From assembly GCA_002309015.1 (NCBI GenBank), contig DBWM01000011.1:16586-80585 (forward strand): a stretch of DNA of 64,000 nucleotides, written 5' to 3'. Each line of letters starts with the position of its first letter. Positions within the stretch are counted from its first letter, which is position 1. The notes beneath the pieces are model-generated. The model ran no database searches, was not told the DNA's origin, and saw only the letters and a list, made by a program, of their open reading frames with translations. Shown piece by piece: positions 44,893 through 54,926 of the stretch. The stretch comes from Myxococcales bacterium UBA1238. GTDB taxonomy: Bacteria > Myxococcota_A > Bradymonadia > UBA7976 > UBA1532. The translations under genes were made by a program, and so were the position numbers.

Positions 44893-47115
44893 TTATGGAT
44901 GTTGAAGTTCTGCTGCAAGTTTTGCTCCGCGGATCAGGGCCGAGGCTGCATGTTGTGTAAAATCGATGCGCACTTCCTGCTCTACGAGCGATCGCCGAAT
45001 GCCTCCCCGGGCTTCTTCCGGATTGGGCATTAACCACGCGTTTTCTTTACGAATCTGGTCTCTTGCGAGGGCATTCAGGGCTGCGCTCACCTGCGCGTAA
45101 AGCGCATCCGTGGGCTGGTTTTGATGGGCGGCCAGCGCTGTGGTCGAAATGATCGCTTCCGTAAAGCCGGCGGCTGCGGGCGCCTGGGGCACCATGATCG
45201 CGCCAAAGCCGTAATGACCCTCAAAATCCGCATTCTGCCATTCGCCTTTCTCGTACTGCAGGCGACCGATGAAATCTGCATAACCCTGGCAAAACTCGAG
45301 ATATTTCGGCGATTGCAATGCGGGCCAGGCTTCTTCTGCGGCGATGCAGGTCCAGTGATCCGCACCGTAAATCACCTTGCCTAAGAAAAATTCGCTGTAT
45401 TTTTGCGTGGTTAGGAAATCAAGGGCGCGCTCTGCGGCTTTGAGATAGCGATCCTCTTTGAGGATTTTGGAAGCCATCACGAGGGCGAGGGCGGCTTCTT
45501 CGGAATAAAACATGAGCCGCTTTTGGCGATCGGGCGTATTGGTTGCAAGATGGTAGAAATGATAGAAATCGCCGTTTTCCTTTTGCATGTCGAGCAAAAA
45601 CTGCGCGAGGCGATGCAGGGTGCCTTCGTATTGCGGATCGCCTGTCTGGCGCTGGTATTCGAGCATGCCCACCATGGTGAGCGCGGTGCCGCCGAGCTCT
45701 GCGCGCTCATTGCGCATGACGCAACTCCTTTGAGGGGAACCACAATTTTCGGGAATGACGTGGGCGAGCCAGTCGATGGCTTTTTTGGCACCCTGTTTGA
45801 AGCGGTCGGATTGGGTTTGCCCGTAAATCAGCGCGAGGGCGTAAATGGTGCCGGAATGGCGCGGTAAGCTGTAAAAGTCGAGATCGGGGGTGGAGTGGGT
45901 ATTGGTGAGCGGAAAATATTGATAAAAAAAACGGCCGTCGGGCATCAGCTGGCGCAAAATGAAGTCGCCTCCCTCGATGGCGGCTTGCTTCCAGGCTTCC
46001 GGTCCCTCGTTTTCAAGAGGCGTGTTGCCGCGAACGGCGTCGATGGCGCGGCCTTCAAATTCGATGAACCCTTCGCTGCGAATGCGCTCCAATGATTCGC
46101 GCTGCGTGCCAATTCGTTGAAATACCGACGAAAAATCGAGTCCGAGCCGCAATTCTCTGATGCTCGGAATGAGCGGGGCGGCTCCAAATCGGTTCATTTT
46201 GATGAGGTCATCGGGCAGCAGGTAGGGGGAGTCGGGCGTTTTGGGGTGCAGGCCGTCGATGCCGGGATTGACCGAGAGCGGCAATAAGGGCGCGATGCCT
46301 TCGAAGATGGGGCCGTGGGCCGAAATGCGGTCGATTTTGATGCGGGCGTCGGGGTGATTCCGAAGGAGGCTGGCGTCGATTTTTCGAACGGCATCGGTGA
46401 GCGCGCTTTCAAAATGAGGGCCGTTTCCTTCGGTGCGGGAGACCAGATTTCCTTTGTCCCAAAAGGAGATAAAGAGCGGCCCCTGCTCCATGCCGATATG
46501 GCTGAGCTCGCCTGTCTGTGGAAGCTCGGTTTGGTTTACGGCCGCGCGCACGTAGCGGATGGCGAGATCCTTCTGGTGAGCGTCGAGGGCCTGAGGGCTG
46601 CTTAAGCCGTAAACCTGCGAGATGCCAAACCCAAAGAGAAAGGGCAGGCTGCAGAGTCCAAAGAGGGTGCAGACTAAGGTTTTGGTGGTTTTGCAGCGGC
46701 CTTTGATGCGGATGAGGCTGCGCAGCGCCAGGGCTGGAAACAATCCGAAGATCTCGATCGCGACGGAAGCGAAAAGGAGGGCGCCGATCGAGGCACCTTT
46801 TCCAAAATCACCAAAGATTCCGCGCAGATAAGCCCATGATGAGACGAGCGCCGTTGTGAGCAGGAGGGCGATGAGAAAGCCCAGAAAACTACAAAAAACG
46901 GCCAGATTCCAGCCCCAGTTTCGACCTCGCCAGAGTCCGGGGCTTGCTGTGAGATGGAGCGCGGCAAAGGCGATGAGGCCTGCGTTGAGGGCGGGCGTTT
47001 TCCAGGGCAAAAACGCGGCGACGAGGGCCGCCAGCAACAGACCGTAGATCGCGTAGACGATGGACCAAAAATGCATGCAGGGCAAGGCGTTGGCAGCTGT
47101 GGAATGGTCGTTCAA
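44893..47115 (-). CDS. Membrane-anchored alpha/alpha-toroid protein, uncharacterised
   Basis: 740 residues starting with TTG (47115), with GGGGGA upstream. About five membrane helices occupy the first 175 residues. A soluble domain of about 180 residues follows (YVRAAVNQTELP, IGMEQGPLFISFW), and residues about 370-735 show the helical repeats of an (alpha/alpha)6 barrel as in six-hairpin glycosidases or prenyltransferase-like toroids (LALVMASKILKEDRYLKAA, HWTCIAAEEAWPALQ). Catalytic residues cannot be assigned. Located at the head of the nqr operon, 12 bases before nqrA; the functional link is not known. Confidence 0.7.
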   Translation of the reverse strand: MNDHSTAANALPCMHFWSIVYAIYGLLLAALVAAFLPWKTPALNAGLIAFAALHLTASPGLWRGRNWGWNLAVFCSFLGFLIALLLTTALVSSWAYLRGIFGDFGKGASIGALLFASVAIEIFGLFPALALRSLIRIKGRCKTTKTLVCTLFGLCSLPFLFGFGISQVYGLSSPQALDAHQKDLAIRYVRAAVNQTELPQTGELSHIGMEQGPLFISFWDKGNLVSRTEGNGPHFESALTDAVRKIDASLLRNHPDARIKIDRISAHGPIFEGIAPLLPLSVNPGIDGLHPKTPDSPYLLPDDLIKMNRFGAAPLIPSIRELRLGLDFSSVFQRIGTQRESLERIRSEGFIEFEGRAIDAVRGNTPLENEGPEAWKQAAIEGGDFILRQLMPDGRFFYQYFPLTNTHSTPDLDFYSLPRHSGTIYALALIYGQTQSDRFKQGAKKAIDWLAHVIPENCGSPQRSCVMRNERAELGGTALTMVGMLEYQRQTGDPQYEGTLHRLAQFLLDMQKENGDFYHFYHLATNTPDRQKRLMFYSEEAALALVMASKILKEDRYLKAAERALDFLTTQKYSEFFLGKVIYGADHWTCIAAEEAWPALQSPKYLEFCQGYADFIGRLQYEKGEWQNADFEGHYGFGAIMVPQAPAAAGFTEAIISTTALAAHQNQPTDALYAQVSAALNALARDQIRKENAWLMPNPEEARGGIRRSLVEQEVRIDFTQHAASALIRGAKLAAELQHP

Positions 47116-47286
47116 AACGAGGTCCCCCTACAAATTTGCTGGCGGTATGGCCCGCTTGTTGCGCCTAAAACAAGAGTCTTTTGGTGTAAAAAGGATGAAG
47201 TTGCTCAGCTGCTGCCCGGAAAATCTTTTGTAAAATCAATGAAATTGAAGAGTTGGACGAATCGAGGATTTTGTCATTGGAGGGCC

Positions 47287-47314
47287 TTTACTTTGATTTT
47301 TTGAGTGATAATCT
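47287..47314 (+). promoter_or_regulatory. Candidate promoter for 47407 gene
   Basis: TTTACT and TAATCT with 16 bases between, about 93 bases upstream of the ATG at 47407. Modest match to consensus; the only plausible pair I see on this strand in the 291-base divergent region (47116-47406). Confidence 0.3.
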
Positions 47315-47406
47315 AAAACGAGCATGTTCTTTGCCCATGAGCGGCGGGTGAGCAAAGAAAGAAGTTGTTGAGGCAGAGCCGTTTTTTGAAGGAAGCGAGG
47401 TTGTGT

Positions 47407-47631
47407 ATGATTCCACCTAAAACGGATCCACGTTGGCGGGCGATGGTCGAAGGACGTTTGGTGTTCGAACCTTCGTTTTTGGCGCTGAAGTTTTTGTTGC
47501 AACGCATTCATATTCGTCTGCATTCCAATGCCCAGGAAGTTCAAATCGACGAAATGGTGAATGATTTATATTCGTTCTTCGAAAAATACGAGCGCTTTTT
47601 AAGCGATGACATCAAGCGTGCATTCTTTTAG
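47407..47631 (+). CDS. Small hypothetical protein, 74 aa
   Basis: Begins MIPPKTDPRWRAMVEG and has a GAGG site before the ATG. Helical and charged, with a hydrophobic segment (FEPSFLALKFLLQRI) too short and interrupted to be a clear membrane helix. Its gene is 29 bases before the FIST-like gene, so they are probably co-expressed. Family not recognised. Confidence 0.6.
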   Translation: MIPPKTDPRWRAMVEGRLVFEPSFLALKFLLQRIHIRLHSNAQEVQIDEMVNDLYSFFEKYERFLSDDIKRAFF

Positions 47632-47660
47632 TCACTGAATAAGGATGATAAGGAGAGATC

Positions 47661-48656
47661 ATGTCCATCATTTTAACTCTGGCTGAAACAGAAGCGCTTG
47701 TTCGCGCGGGTAAAAAACTGTTCATCGCGGGTGAAGCTGATCTGTTGCGCCGTTTGCCCAAAGGACAGTGGATTGGTGGGACGGCTTCGCATTTTGTGGG
47801 CCAGGATGGTGGCGTATGCGGCGCTGGCAAGCTTTGCGTGCAGGAAATCTGGAAGCAGGATTACAACATTTCGATCCGCGTCTATGGTGTGGATGACTTG
47901 CCAAAGATTCCCAACGATGCGTTTGGGAACGGCTATTCGATTATTTTCCTGCCCTTCCACAGCCCGGTTCATTTGAAGTATGCGACGGATGTGCCTGAAT
48001 ATGAAAACATTTTCTTGCATCCCATCGTCGGCTTTGTGGCGAGCGTCGATCCTTTTGGTCCCAAAGATGTGATTCCGATGGTGATCAATGGCATGACCGG
48101 CGAGATGACTTCTGAATGCGCCATGGTGATGCATGTGGAGTTACCTCCGACCGAAATTGCCAAAGTGGGCATCATCAATGTGTATGAAATCGATCCCAAC
48201 GGGCCCACGATTGTGTTTGAAAAAACCGGAGTTACAGCCAATGAAGCGATCATTAACGGCGTCAGGCAGCCCCTCGCGCCTTTCCTGAAAGCTGAGGCTC
48301 CCGGTGAGATTCTGATTGCGGATTACATGGGTACCAATATCAATGTGGATATTCAGCATGTACCCGACGATGAAAGCGAAGTTTCCTTTTACGGGCCTGT
48401 ATTCAGGGGCATTCATTACCGCTTTATCCGCCACGATGTGGATTACAGCCAAAAGATTCGCAATCAGGCTCAGCAGTGGAATGGCAAGAACGTCGTCTAT
48501 GCCTTTAACTGCATCTCTAACTATTTGAACTTCAAGCTTGAAGGCGAAAAACTGGGACCCTTTACCGGACCCTGCACCTTTGGAGAAGTGGCTTACCAGA
48601 TTCTCAATGGTACCCTGGCTTACATGCTGATTGAGCCGGTGACCCATCATGAGTGA
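47661..48656 (+). CDS. FIST-like protein of unknown function
   Basis: 331 residues, cytoplasmic. The C-terminus LGPFTGPCTFGEVAYQILNG resembles the closing strand and helix of FIST_C sensor domains (G-x-x-GE followed by N-x-T). The middle has IPMVINGMTGEM and FLKAEAPGEILIADYMG. The homology is only suggestive. AAGGAGAG precedes the ATG. It lies between the 74-residue gene and the deoxynucleoside kinase gene, all on the plus strand. Confidence 0.55.
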   Translation: MSIILTLAETEALVRAGKKLFIAGEADLLRRLPKGQWIGGTASHFVGQDGGVCGAGKLCVQEIWKQDYNISIRVYGVDDLPKIPNDAFGNGYSIIFLPFHSPVHLKYATDVPEYENIFLHPIVGFVASVDPFGPKDVIPMVINGMTGEMTSECAMVMHVELPPTEIAKVGIINVYEIDPNGPTIVFEKTGVTANEAIINGVRQPLAPFLKAEAPGEILIADYMGTNINVDIQHVPDDESEVSFYGPVFRGIHYRFIRHDVDYSQKIRNQAQQWNGKNVVYAFNCISNYLNFKLEGEKLGPFTGPCTFGEVAYQILNGTLAYMLIEPVTHHE

Positions 48657-48739
48657 TGTTGGCGCCTTTCCTGCCTCTTTTGCCTGGTTGCGCACTTGCC
48701 TTTTTGTTCATTCCTTAAATCATTGATTGGAGATTTACC

Positions 48740-49393
48740 TTGTCGAACGAAGGATTACAGGATCTGTTTATTGGTATTGCGGGTTTAATCGGGGCGGGCA
48801 AGACGACCCTGGCGACCGCTCTGGGGAAGCATATTGGCCTGCCCGTGTATTATGAACCTGTGGCCGATAACGAATATCTGGCCGATTTTTACAGAGATAC
48901 GGCGCGTTATGCCTTTCAGACGCAAATCTATCTGTTAAACAGAAGATTCCAGCAGCATCAGGAGATCATCTGGCGCGGCGGCGGCGGTGTGCAGGATCGC
49001 ACCATTTATGAAGATTCTGTATTTGCAAAGACTCTGGTCAATCAGGGATTGATGGACGAACGCGATTACAGGACCTATCTGCAGCTCTTTCGGCATATGA
49101 GCAACTTCATGTGTCGGCCCAATGTGATCATCTTTCTCGATCTTTCGCCGGAGTCGTCGCTGGCGCGCATTAAAGAGCGCAGCCGCGATGTGGAGACCGG
49201 GATCTCGATCGATTATTTGCGCGCATTACACAAAGAATATCAGGTATTTATCAAGGATATTTCGCGCAGCGTACCCGTGATTCGCGTGCTTTGGGAGGAG
49301 TATCGCGATGTGGAAGATATGGCTCGAATGATAGAACGTGAGTATTTGCAAGGATCCTTTTTAAGGGATGCCGCCTGGAGTCCAACTCTGTGA
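48740..49393 (+). CDS. Deoxynucleoside kinase (dAK/dGK type)
   Basis: 217 residues starting with TTG, supported by GGAG eight bases upstream. The P-loop is GLIGAGKTTL, the base-binding stretch is YEPVADNEYL, the DRS-type motif is QDRTIYEDSVFA, and the lid is RIKERSRDVE. Phosphorylates a deoxynucleoside for nucleotide salvage; which base cannot be told. Length is normal. Confidence 0.88.
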   Translation: MSNEGLQDLFIGIAGLIGAGKTTLATALGKHIGLPVYYEPVADNEYLADFYRDTARYAFQTQIYLLNRRFQQHQEIIWRGGGGVQDRTIYEDSVFAKTLVNQGLMDERDYRTYLQLFRHMSNFMCRPNVIIFLDLSPESSLARIKERSRDVETGISIDYLRALHKEYQVFIKDISRSVPVIRVLWEEYRDVEDMARMIEREYLQGSFLRDAAWSPTL

Positions 49394-49565
49394 CAACATA
49401 GGATTTTCCCGCCTCACTTCTTCTTGCTCTCGGTTTCCTTCTTTCATATGCTCCTTTTGGGTTGTAGGCGACATGGGTCGCTTACTGGTGGCGTAATTTT
49501 GTCTGTTACCGCCTAAAGCGCGAAATGTCCTTTGTTTTTTCAATAGTTACCCGAAGGAATTCGCA

Positions 49566-52500
49566 ATGAAAACTTGGATGCTGATTTTACTGACGGGTTT
49601 TGGGTGTTCCGCTTGCGGTGATGAGTACGAGAACGCAAAAAATTATTGTCAAACAGAGGAATGTAATCAATTAGGTACATGTGTTCAAGGGGCCAAAGGC
49701 CCCGTGTGCCTTTGTTATGACTGGGCATTGCGTCAGGGCAACCAATGTATTGAAAAACCGACGCCTTGCGACTCTCTGAAATGTGGTGGTCACGGGAGTT
49801 GCTGGCAGCAGGATCAGGAAGCGCGGTGTTTTTGCGATGAGGGCTACGAACTCAAAAATAATACATGCGTTCCGATGGCGGATCCTTGCCAGGGAGTTAC
49901 ATGCGGCGGTCACGGCAGATGTGTCAATGCTTCCGGAAACGCGGTCTGTCTGTGCGATGATGGCTACGTTCAATCCAAGTCGAGCTGCGTACCAGGCGAA
50001 AATCCTTGTGAAAACGTAGATTGCAATCAACAGGGGTTCTGTGCCTTAACGGCCAGGAATCAAGCGGCTTGTATTTGTAATTCAGGTTATGTTGCGGTCG
50101 GGGCCAGTTGTCAGGAGATCACCGATGCCTGCTCGGGGCATGATTGCGGAGTTGGCGTTTGCGTGGTCAATGACTCCAACGAACCCCAATGTATTTGTCC
50201 TGAAGGTTACCGGGAAATCGATCATAAATGTGTGGCTGTGCGCGCCACTTGCGACGGCGTCACTTGCTCGGGAAAAGGTGTTTGCCGGGTGGCTTACGGC
50301 GAAGACTCTCAATTGAGCCCTTTCTGTATTTGCGAGCAAGGTTATGATTCCGTTGTCTCTGGAGGACAACCTGATTGTCGGGAGGATCTTGCGCGTTCGG
50401 CTTGCAAGAATTGGAATTGTTCCCATCAGGGCGTTTGCGTGGTCGATCAGCAGGGAGACTCCGGGATTTCTGATGGTGCGCGGTGCGTTTGTAATGAGGG
50501 CTTTCACGCTGAGGGACGGGAATGTATTGCAGATCTTGATGTTTGTTTGGATAAATGTACGGAAAACGGACGATGCATCAAAGTAGAAATCCCTTCTGAT
50601 TCGAGGAAAAAATACGCGCCAAAATGCATCTGTGATGAAGGTTATGCTGCGCTGGGACTGAATTGCGTCGAAAAACCTTCATCCCCGTTGCCCGAGTTTA
50701 TGCCTGCAGATTTATCGCTCGTCGCTCGGCATCCCAGTACATATCAGCCTTACATTAAGGGACGACTGCTGGCTTACGCGCATATCGACCCTGTAACAGG
50801 CGATATCCCTTCTGTTTTTCATCACTTAGAACAAATTTCGACCATTCTTTGGGAGCATCATGCAAAGATTCAGGCCTATGATGCCCAAAGTCGGCGCTAT
50901 ATTTTACAATTCGATGAAATGCTTTCAAAAGAAGAGATGTTGCAACAGCGCGATGAAATTGCGTTATTGACGGATGGCGACTTCCCCCTCTTTGATGTGG
51001 TGATCGAGGATTTTATAGATACGCCATCGGGTTTGCCGAATGATCCGTGGGAGTTTGGACATTGCACCGATAGCTGCTGGTCGGATAATGCGGGTGGTAA
51101 CTGGTTCTTGGAAGCTTTAAATGCACCTGCTGCGTGGGACTGGACAAGGGGGGGGCATGCTGCAGTGGGTATCATCGATTTTGGGATTCAGCGCCATGTG
51201 GATTTGGATGAGCGCTTAAAGCGCGTCAATCTATTGGATGTGACGCCTTCACAGGAAGAGATCGATCACGGGACGGCTGTGGCTGGTGTGATTGGTGCTA
51301 CGGGAGATAATGGCAAAGGATTGACGGGATTGCTTTGGAGTCCATCAATCTATTTTTGCCAGACAGATGGGACGTTTTCACGATTCATGAATTGCATGCA
51401 CTGGCTTCAGGACCAGGAAGTGCTGGTGATCAATTATTCTGCCAATCACAATTGGAGTCATCTTTCCGATGAGATGAAGCCCTGGAATTTGGCGGCATCA
51501 CAAAGTTCGAATGACAATGAAATTGCGGCGTGGACACGGGAGTTCGCGTCTTTAGACTCTCGTTTGAGCTTGGTGCAGAGTGCAGGGAATGAAGCTTTAA
51601 GCCGGGCTCGGTTGAAATATGCAGCACCTGCAGCGGGGATTGATGAAAATGGAATGGGGTTGAAGTCGCGGATTTGGATTGTGGGATCTGCAAAAAGCAG
51701 CAACGATGCAAAAGCAGATTACAGCAATGCCGCCGATTTTTATGTGGTCGGCGGAGATGGCGACTGCTCTGATGCGACTGCTTCCAATAACAATGCAACT
51801 TGCCGAAATATAACGGTTTTACAGGGAGAAAACCGAATCATCGGCGGCCGGTATGGAAGCTCTTACGCCGCAGCTTTAATGACCGCTACTTTGGGGATGT
51901 TGCGATCGGTAGGTGCTCAGAAAGAAATTGGGGAATACATGACTTCTGTGTTTTCAACAGAGAATCTTTCAGACCCCTTTTATTTAAACGTGGCGCAGGC
52001 ACTTCTTAAAGTTGTGAATAGCTGTGCCGGTTATGCCTATGCTTGTGGCGGTACCCATAAATGCGATGAAAACATGAGGCCATACGGTGATGGCCTCATG
52101 CATTTTAATGTGATCGATGGCGAATGTGGCTGTACGCCCAATTGTGTGGGGAAACTCTGTGGAAGCGAGGATGGTTGCGGGGGGATTTGTGCGGGGGCAG
52201 ATTATCGACATTGTTCTGGAGATCTGCTGAGTTATTGTGATGCGGACAGCCGATCGATGAAGACGTTGTCTTGTTCGACCGGGATATTGCCTGCCAATAC
52301 ATATCGTTGCGGTTGGAATGAAGAGCTCAGCCGTTATGATTGCCTGCAGGAGCTTGGGCCTGGGTGCGCTGTACAGCAATGCGGTATCGATCTCGCAACA
52401 GGAAAAGATTGTGGTTCCTGCGGTGAAAAGATTTGTTTGAACGGACAATGCGTCGATTCTCTGGTCAATGAGATGAGAGTGATTCCGGCTGCTGGAGAGA

Positions 52501-53378
52501 CGTTTATCATGGGCACTTCGGAAGAAGATCTTGAGAGGTTGTCGTCTCGATCTGAGAAAGCCAATGCTCAGAGGGAAGAGATCGCTCATTCTGTGCATTT
52601 CACGCATTCTTACAGGATACTCAAACATGAGGTGACTCAAAAAGAATGGAAAGATGTGATGGGTCATTTACCTGTTACTTTGACAGGCGATGGCTCAACC
52701 CGACCTGTGTCCCTCGTGAATTGGTATGAGGCGCTTGCCTGGTGTAATGCCCGATCGGAACTGGAAGGTCTTGAGCCTTGCTATGAGATGACCAATTGCG
52801 TTTTGACGCCGGGCACCCATGCGCGCTATCGCTGTGAATCTGTGGAGTTTAAGGGGGTGGATTGCAAAGGTTATCGCTTGCCGACAGAGGCTGAATGGGA
52901 GTTTGCGGCGCGCATGGACAATCGCCCCGAAGTCCTTTACGGTAATCCTGAAGATGTGAAGAGGATTGCGTGGTGCGAATCAACCGGTGTTCATGACATT
53001 GAACAGAAGGATCCCATCGGACCTGGTGAAAGTTTATATGACATGTTGGGCAATGTGGCGGAATGGACCTGGGATCGCTATGACGAGCATTATGGATTGA
53101 CTCAATCAGGGGCAGATTTGTTGAACTCCGAGGTAACAGATCCTCTCGGATTGGTTTCTTCTGCAGGATATGGGACCGGTGAAGCGATTAAACATGTGAT
53201 TAAAGGAGGAGCGTATCATCAAAACGCAGAAGTGATGCGCGCTTCTTATCGCGGGACTTCTCTGGTGGGCAGTTATCACGGTACGACTGCTTCCGGATCG
53301 AATGAAGCGAGAGGAGATGTGGGATTTCGACCGGTTCGCACGATGACTGAAGACGAAATGATCGAAGATGCGCATTGA
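49566..53378 (+). CDS. Lipoprotein fusing EGF-like repeats, subtilisin (S8) protease and FGE-like domain
   Basis: 1270 residues. Lipoprotein signal with lipobox CSAC (Cys17). Residues 28-370 hold about eight Cys-rich EGF-like modules (CGGHGxC...CxCDxGY). The S8 domain spans about 500-820: Asp538 (GIIDFG), His568 (DHGTAVAGVIGA), oxyanion Asn675 (QSAGNE) and nucleophile Ser766 (GSSYAAALMTA). A second Cys-rich linker (820-965) leads to a formylglycine-generating-enzyme/sulfatase-modifying-factor fold (about 966-1265: FIMGTSEED, VTQKEWKDVMG, YRLPTEAEWEFAAR, DMLGNVAEWTWDRY, GGAYHQN, GFRPVR). The usual FGE cysteine pair after RGGS is absent (KGGAYHQNAEVMRAS), so it is probably a binding module. AAGGA precedes the ATG. 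Overlaps nothing; the sulfotransferase gene follows at once. Confidence 0.85.
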   Translation: MKTWMLILLTGFGCSACGDEYENAKNYCQTEECNQLGTCVQGAKGPVCLCYDWALRQGNQCIEKPTPCDSLKCGGHGSCWQQDQEARCFCDEGYELKNNTCVPMADPCQGVTCGGHGRCVNASGNAVCLCDDGYVQSKSSCVPGENPCENVDCNQQGFCALTARNQAACICNSGYVAVGASCQEITDACSGHDCGVGVCVVNDSNEPQCICPEGYREIDHKCVAVRATCDGVTCSGKGVCRVAYGEDSQLSPFCICEQGYDSVVSGGQPDCREDLARSACKNWNCSHQGVCVVDQQGDSGISDGARCVCNEGFHAEGRECIADLDVCLDKCTENGRCIKVEIPSDSRKKYAPKCICDEGYAALGLNCVEKPSSPLPEFMPADLSLVARHPSTYQPYIKGRLLAYAHIDPVTGDIPSVFHHLEQISTILWEHHAKIQAYDAQSRRYILQFDEMLSKEEMLQQRDEIALLTDGDFPLFDVVIEDFIDTPSGLPNDPWEFGHCTDSCWSDNAGGNWFLEALNAPAAWDWTRGGHAAVGIIDFGIQRHVDLDERLKRVNLLDVTPSQEEIDHGTAVAGVIGATGDNGKGLTGLLWSPSIYFCQTDGTFSRFMNCMHWLQDQEVLVINYSANHNWSHLSDEMKPWNLAASQSSNDNEIAAWTREFASLDSRLSLVQSAGNEALSRARLKYAAPAAGIDENGMGLKSRIWIVGSAKSSNDAKADYSNAADFYVVGGDGDCSDATASNNNATCRNITVLQGENRIIGGRYGSSYAAALMTATLGMLRSVGAQKEIGEYMTSVFSTENLSDPFYLNVAQALLKVVNSCAGYAYACGGTHKCDENMRPYGDGLMHFNVIDGECGCTPNCVGKLCGSEDGCGGICAGADYRHCSGDLLSYCDADSRSMKTLSCSTGILPANTYRCGWNEELSRYDCLQELGPGCAVQQCGIDLATGKDCGSCGEKICLNGQCVDSLVNEMRVIPAAGETFIMGTSEEDLERLSSRSEKANAQREEIAHSVHFTHSYRILKHEVTQKEWKDVMGHLPVTLTGDGSTRPVSLVNWYEALAWCNARSELEGLEPCYEMTNCVLTPGTHARYRCESVEFKGVDCKGYRLPTEAEWEFAARMDNRPEVLYGNPEDVKRIAWCESTGVHDIEQKDPIGPGESLYDMLGNVAEWTWDRYDEHYGLTQSGADLLNSEVTDPLGLVSSAGYGTGEAIKHVIKGGAYHQNAEVMRASYRGTSLVGSYHGTTASGSNEARGDVGFRPVRTMTEDEMIEDAH

Positions 53379-53392
53379 GAGAGGTTGAGCCG

Positions 53393-54922
53393 GTGACAGA
53401 CGAAGAGCGCCTCAAAGAAGGTTTACAGGAAGCTTTGGGATTTCATCGCGCAGGTTTGTTTGCTGAGGCGCGCCGTCATTATCTTGCGCTTTTGGAACGC
53501 TTTCCCAAGCATCCGGATGTGATTGAACTCTTTGGTGTATTAAATCATCAGGAGGGGCATCTGGATGCGGCATTGGCGTATTTACAAAAAGCAATCCATT
53601 ATGCTCCTGAAATTTCTTTTTATTACAATAACTTAGGAGAAACCTTGCGACAGCTGGGCCGGCTTGAGGAAGCGCAGACGGCGTATCAAAAGGCCCTTTC
53701 GCTCGAGCCGTCATCGGTTGAAGCGGGCAACAATTTGGCGCTCACCCTTCAGGCGCAGGGTGATTTGGACGGCGCGATCGCTCGTTTTCAGCAGACGATT
53801 CAGCTTGCGCCTCAGGCGCAGCTTTTTGACAATTTAGGCCACGCTTTTCGCGCATTGGGGCGCAGAGAAGAGGCGATTGCGGCGTATCGCCGGGCGCTGG
53901 AGCTGGAGCCCGAAAGGGGGGAGAGCTGGCTTGCGCTTTGTTCGGCGCGTCGCTTTGAGGATGTCAGGGATCCGGAGCTTCTGCATGTGCAAGCGCTGTA
54001 TGAAAATACCCAAAACAGATTGCAAAAAGCGTACTTAGGCTTTGCCCTTGTGCAGGCTTTGGAACAATGTAAAGCGCATGAGCGGGCGTTCGATGTGGCT
54101 TTGGTGGCCAACGCGCTTTGGAAATCGTTTCATCCTTTTGATGCGGAAGCGCACGCACAGGCGGTCGATCGCCTGATAGAGCGTGCAACCCCCGATTTGC
54201 TGTGTCATGCGCGTTTGGATCGCTGTGATTTACCGGTGCTGATCGTCGGTTCGCCGCGTTCCGGAACGACTGCAGTTGAACAGATTTTGTCCTGTCACCC
54301 CATGGTTTATGGTGCAGGAGAGCTGCCGGAACTTGACCGCCTGGCGCATCAATTGCCGCTTGAGGCGGATGCTGCTGAATTGGCGGGTGGGGCGTCGGCT
54401 TATTTGAAAGCGCTGACGCGCGGGGCTGCAAAGGATGTGACGCGCATCACCGATAAAATGCCCGCCAACCTGTTTCATTTGGGGCTCATCTGTCGCATGT
54501 TCCCGGAGGCGCGCGTGATTCGCGTAAAGCGGAACTTGCTCGATACCGGTGCTTCGTTGTTTATGAATCACTTTGCGCGAGGGAACGAATTCGCATCGGA
54601 TTTGAGCGATATTGGCTCATGGCTGCTGGATTTGGAGCGCATGTGGGCTCATTGGAAGGAAGTTTTGCCGTTGCGCATTTTTGAACTCGATTACGAGACG
54701 CTGGTGCAAGACTTTGAGCCGACGGTTCGAAAACTGCTTGAATTTTTACAATTGCCTTGGTGTGAAGATTGCTTAAAATTCGATCAAAATCCGCGAGCGG
54801 TGCAAACGGCGAGCGCGTTTCAGGTTCGGACGCCGCTCTACAACCGCTCGATTGGGCGATGGCGTTTTTATGGTGAACGCTTAAAGCCCCTGGCTGATGC
54901 ATTAAATCTTGAGTGGGAGTAA
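53393..54922 (+). CDS. TPR-domain sulfotransferase
   Basis: 509 residues from the GTG at 53393, chosen for AGAGAGG eight bases upstream; a TTG at 53375 overlapping the previous stop is the alternative. Five TPR-like repeats occupy the first 190 residues (EISFYYNNLGETLRQLGRLE). The sulfotransferase domain has the PAPS 5'-phosphosulfate loop VGSPRSGTTAVEQIL and a 3'-phosphate region with RVIRVKRNLLDTGASLF. It transfers sulfate to an unknown, possibly protein, acceptor. It directly follows the EGF-S8-FGE gene and precedes the secreted protein gene by four bases. Confidence 0.85.
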   Translation: MTDEERLKEGLQEALGFHRAGLFAEARRHYLALLERFPKHPDVIELFGVLNHQEGHLDAALAYLQKAIHYAPEISFYYNNLGETLRQLGRLEEAQTAYQKALSLEPSSVEAGNNLALTLQAQGDLDGAIARFQQTIQLAPQAQLFDNLGHAFRALGRREEAIAAYRRALELEPERGESWLALCSARRFEDVRDPELLHVQALYENTQNRLQKAYLGFALVQALEQCKAHERAFDVALVANALWKSFHPFDAEAHAQAVDRLIERATPDLLCHARLDRCDLPVLIVGSPRSGTTAVEQILSCHPMVYGAGELPELDRLAHQLPLEADAAELAGGASAYLKALTRGAAKDVTRITDKMPANLFHLGLICRMFPEARVIRVKRNLLDTGASLFMNHFARGNEFASDLSDIGSWLLDLERMWAHWKEVLPLRIFELDYETLVQDFEPTVRKLLEFLQLPWCEDCLKFDQNPRAVQTASAFQVRTPLYNRSIGRWRFYGERLKPLADALNLEWE

Positions 54923-54926
54923 CCTC

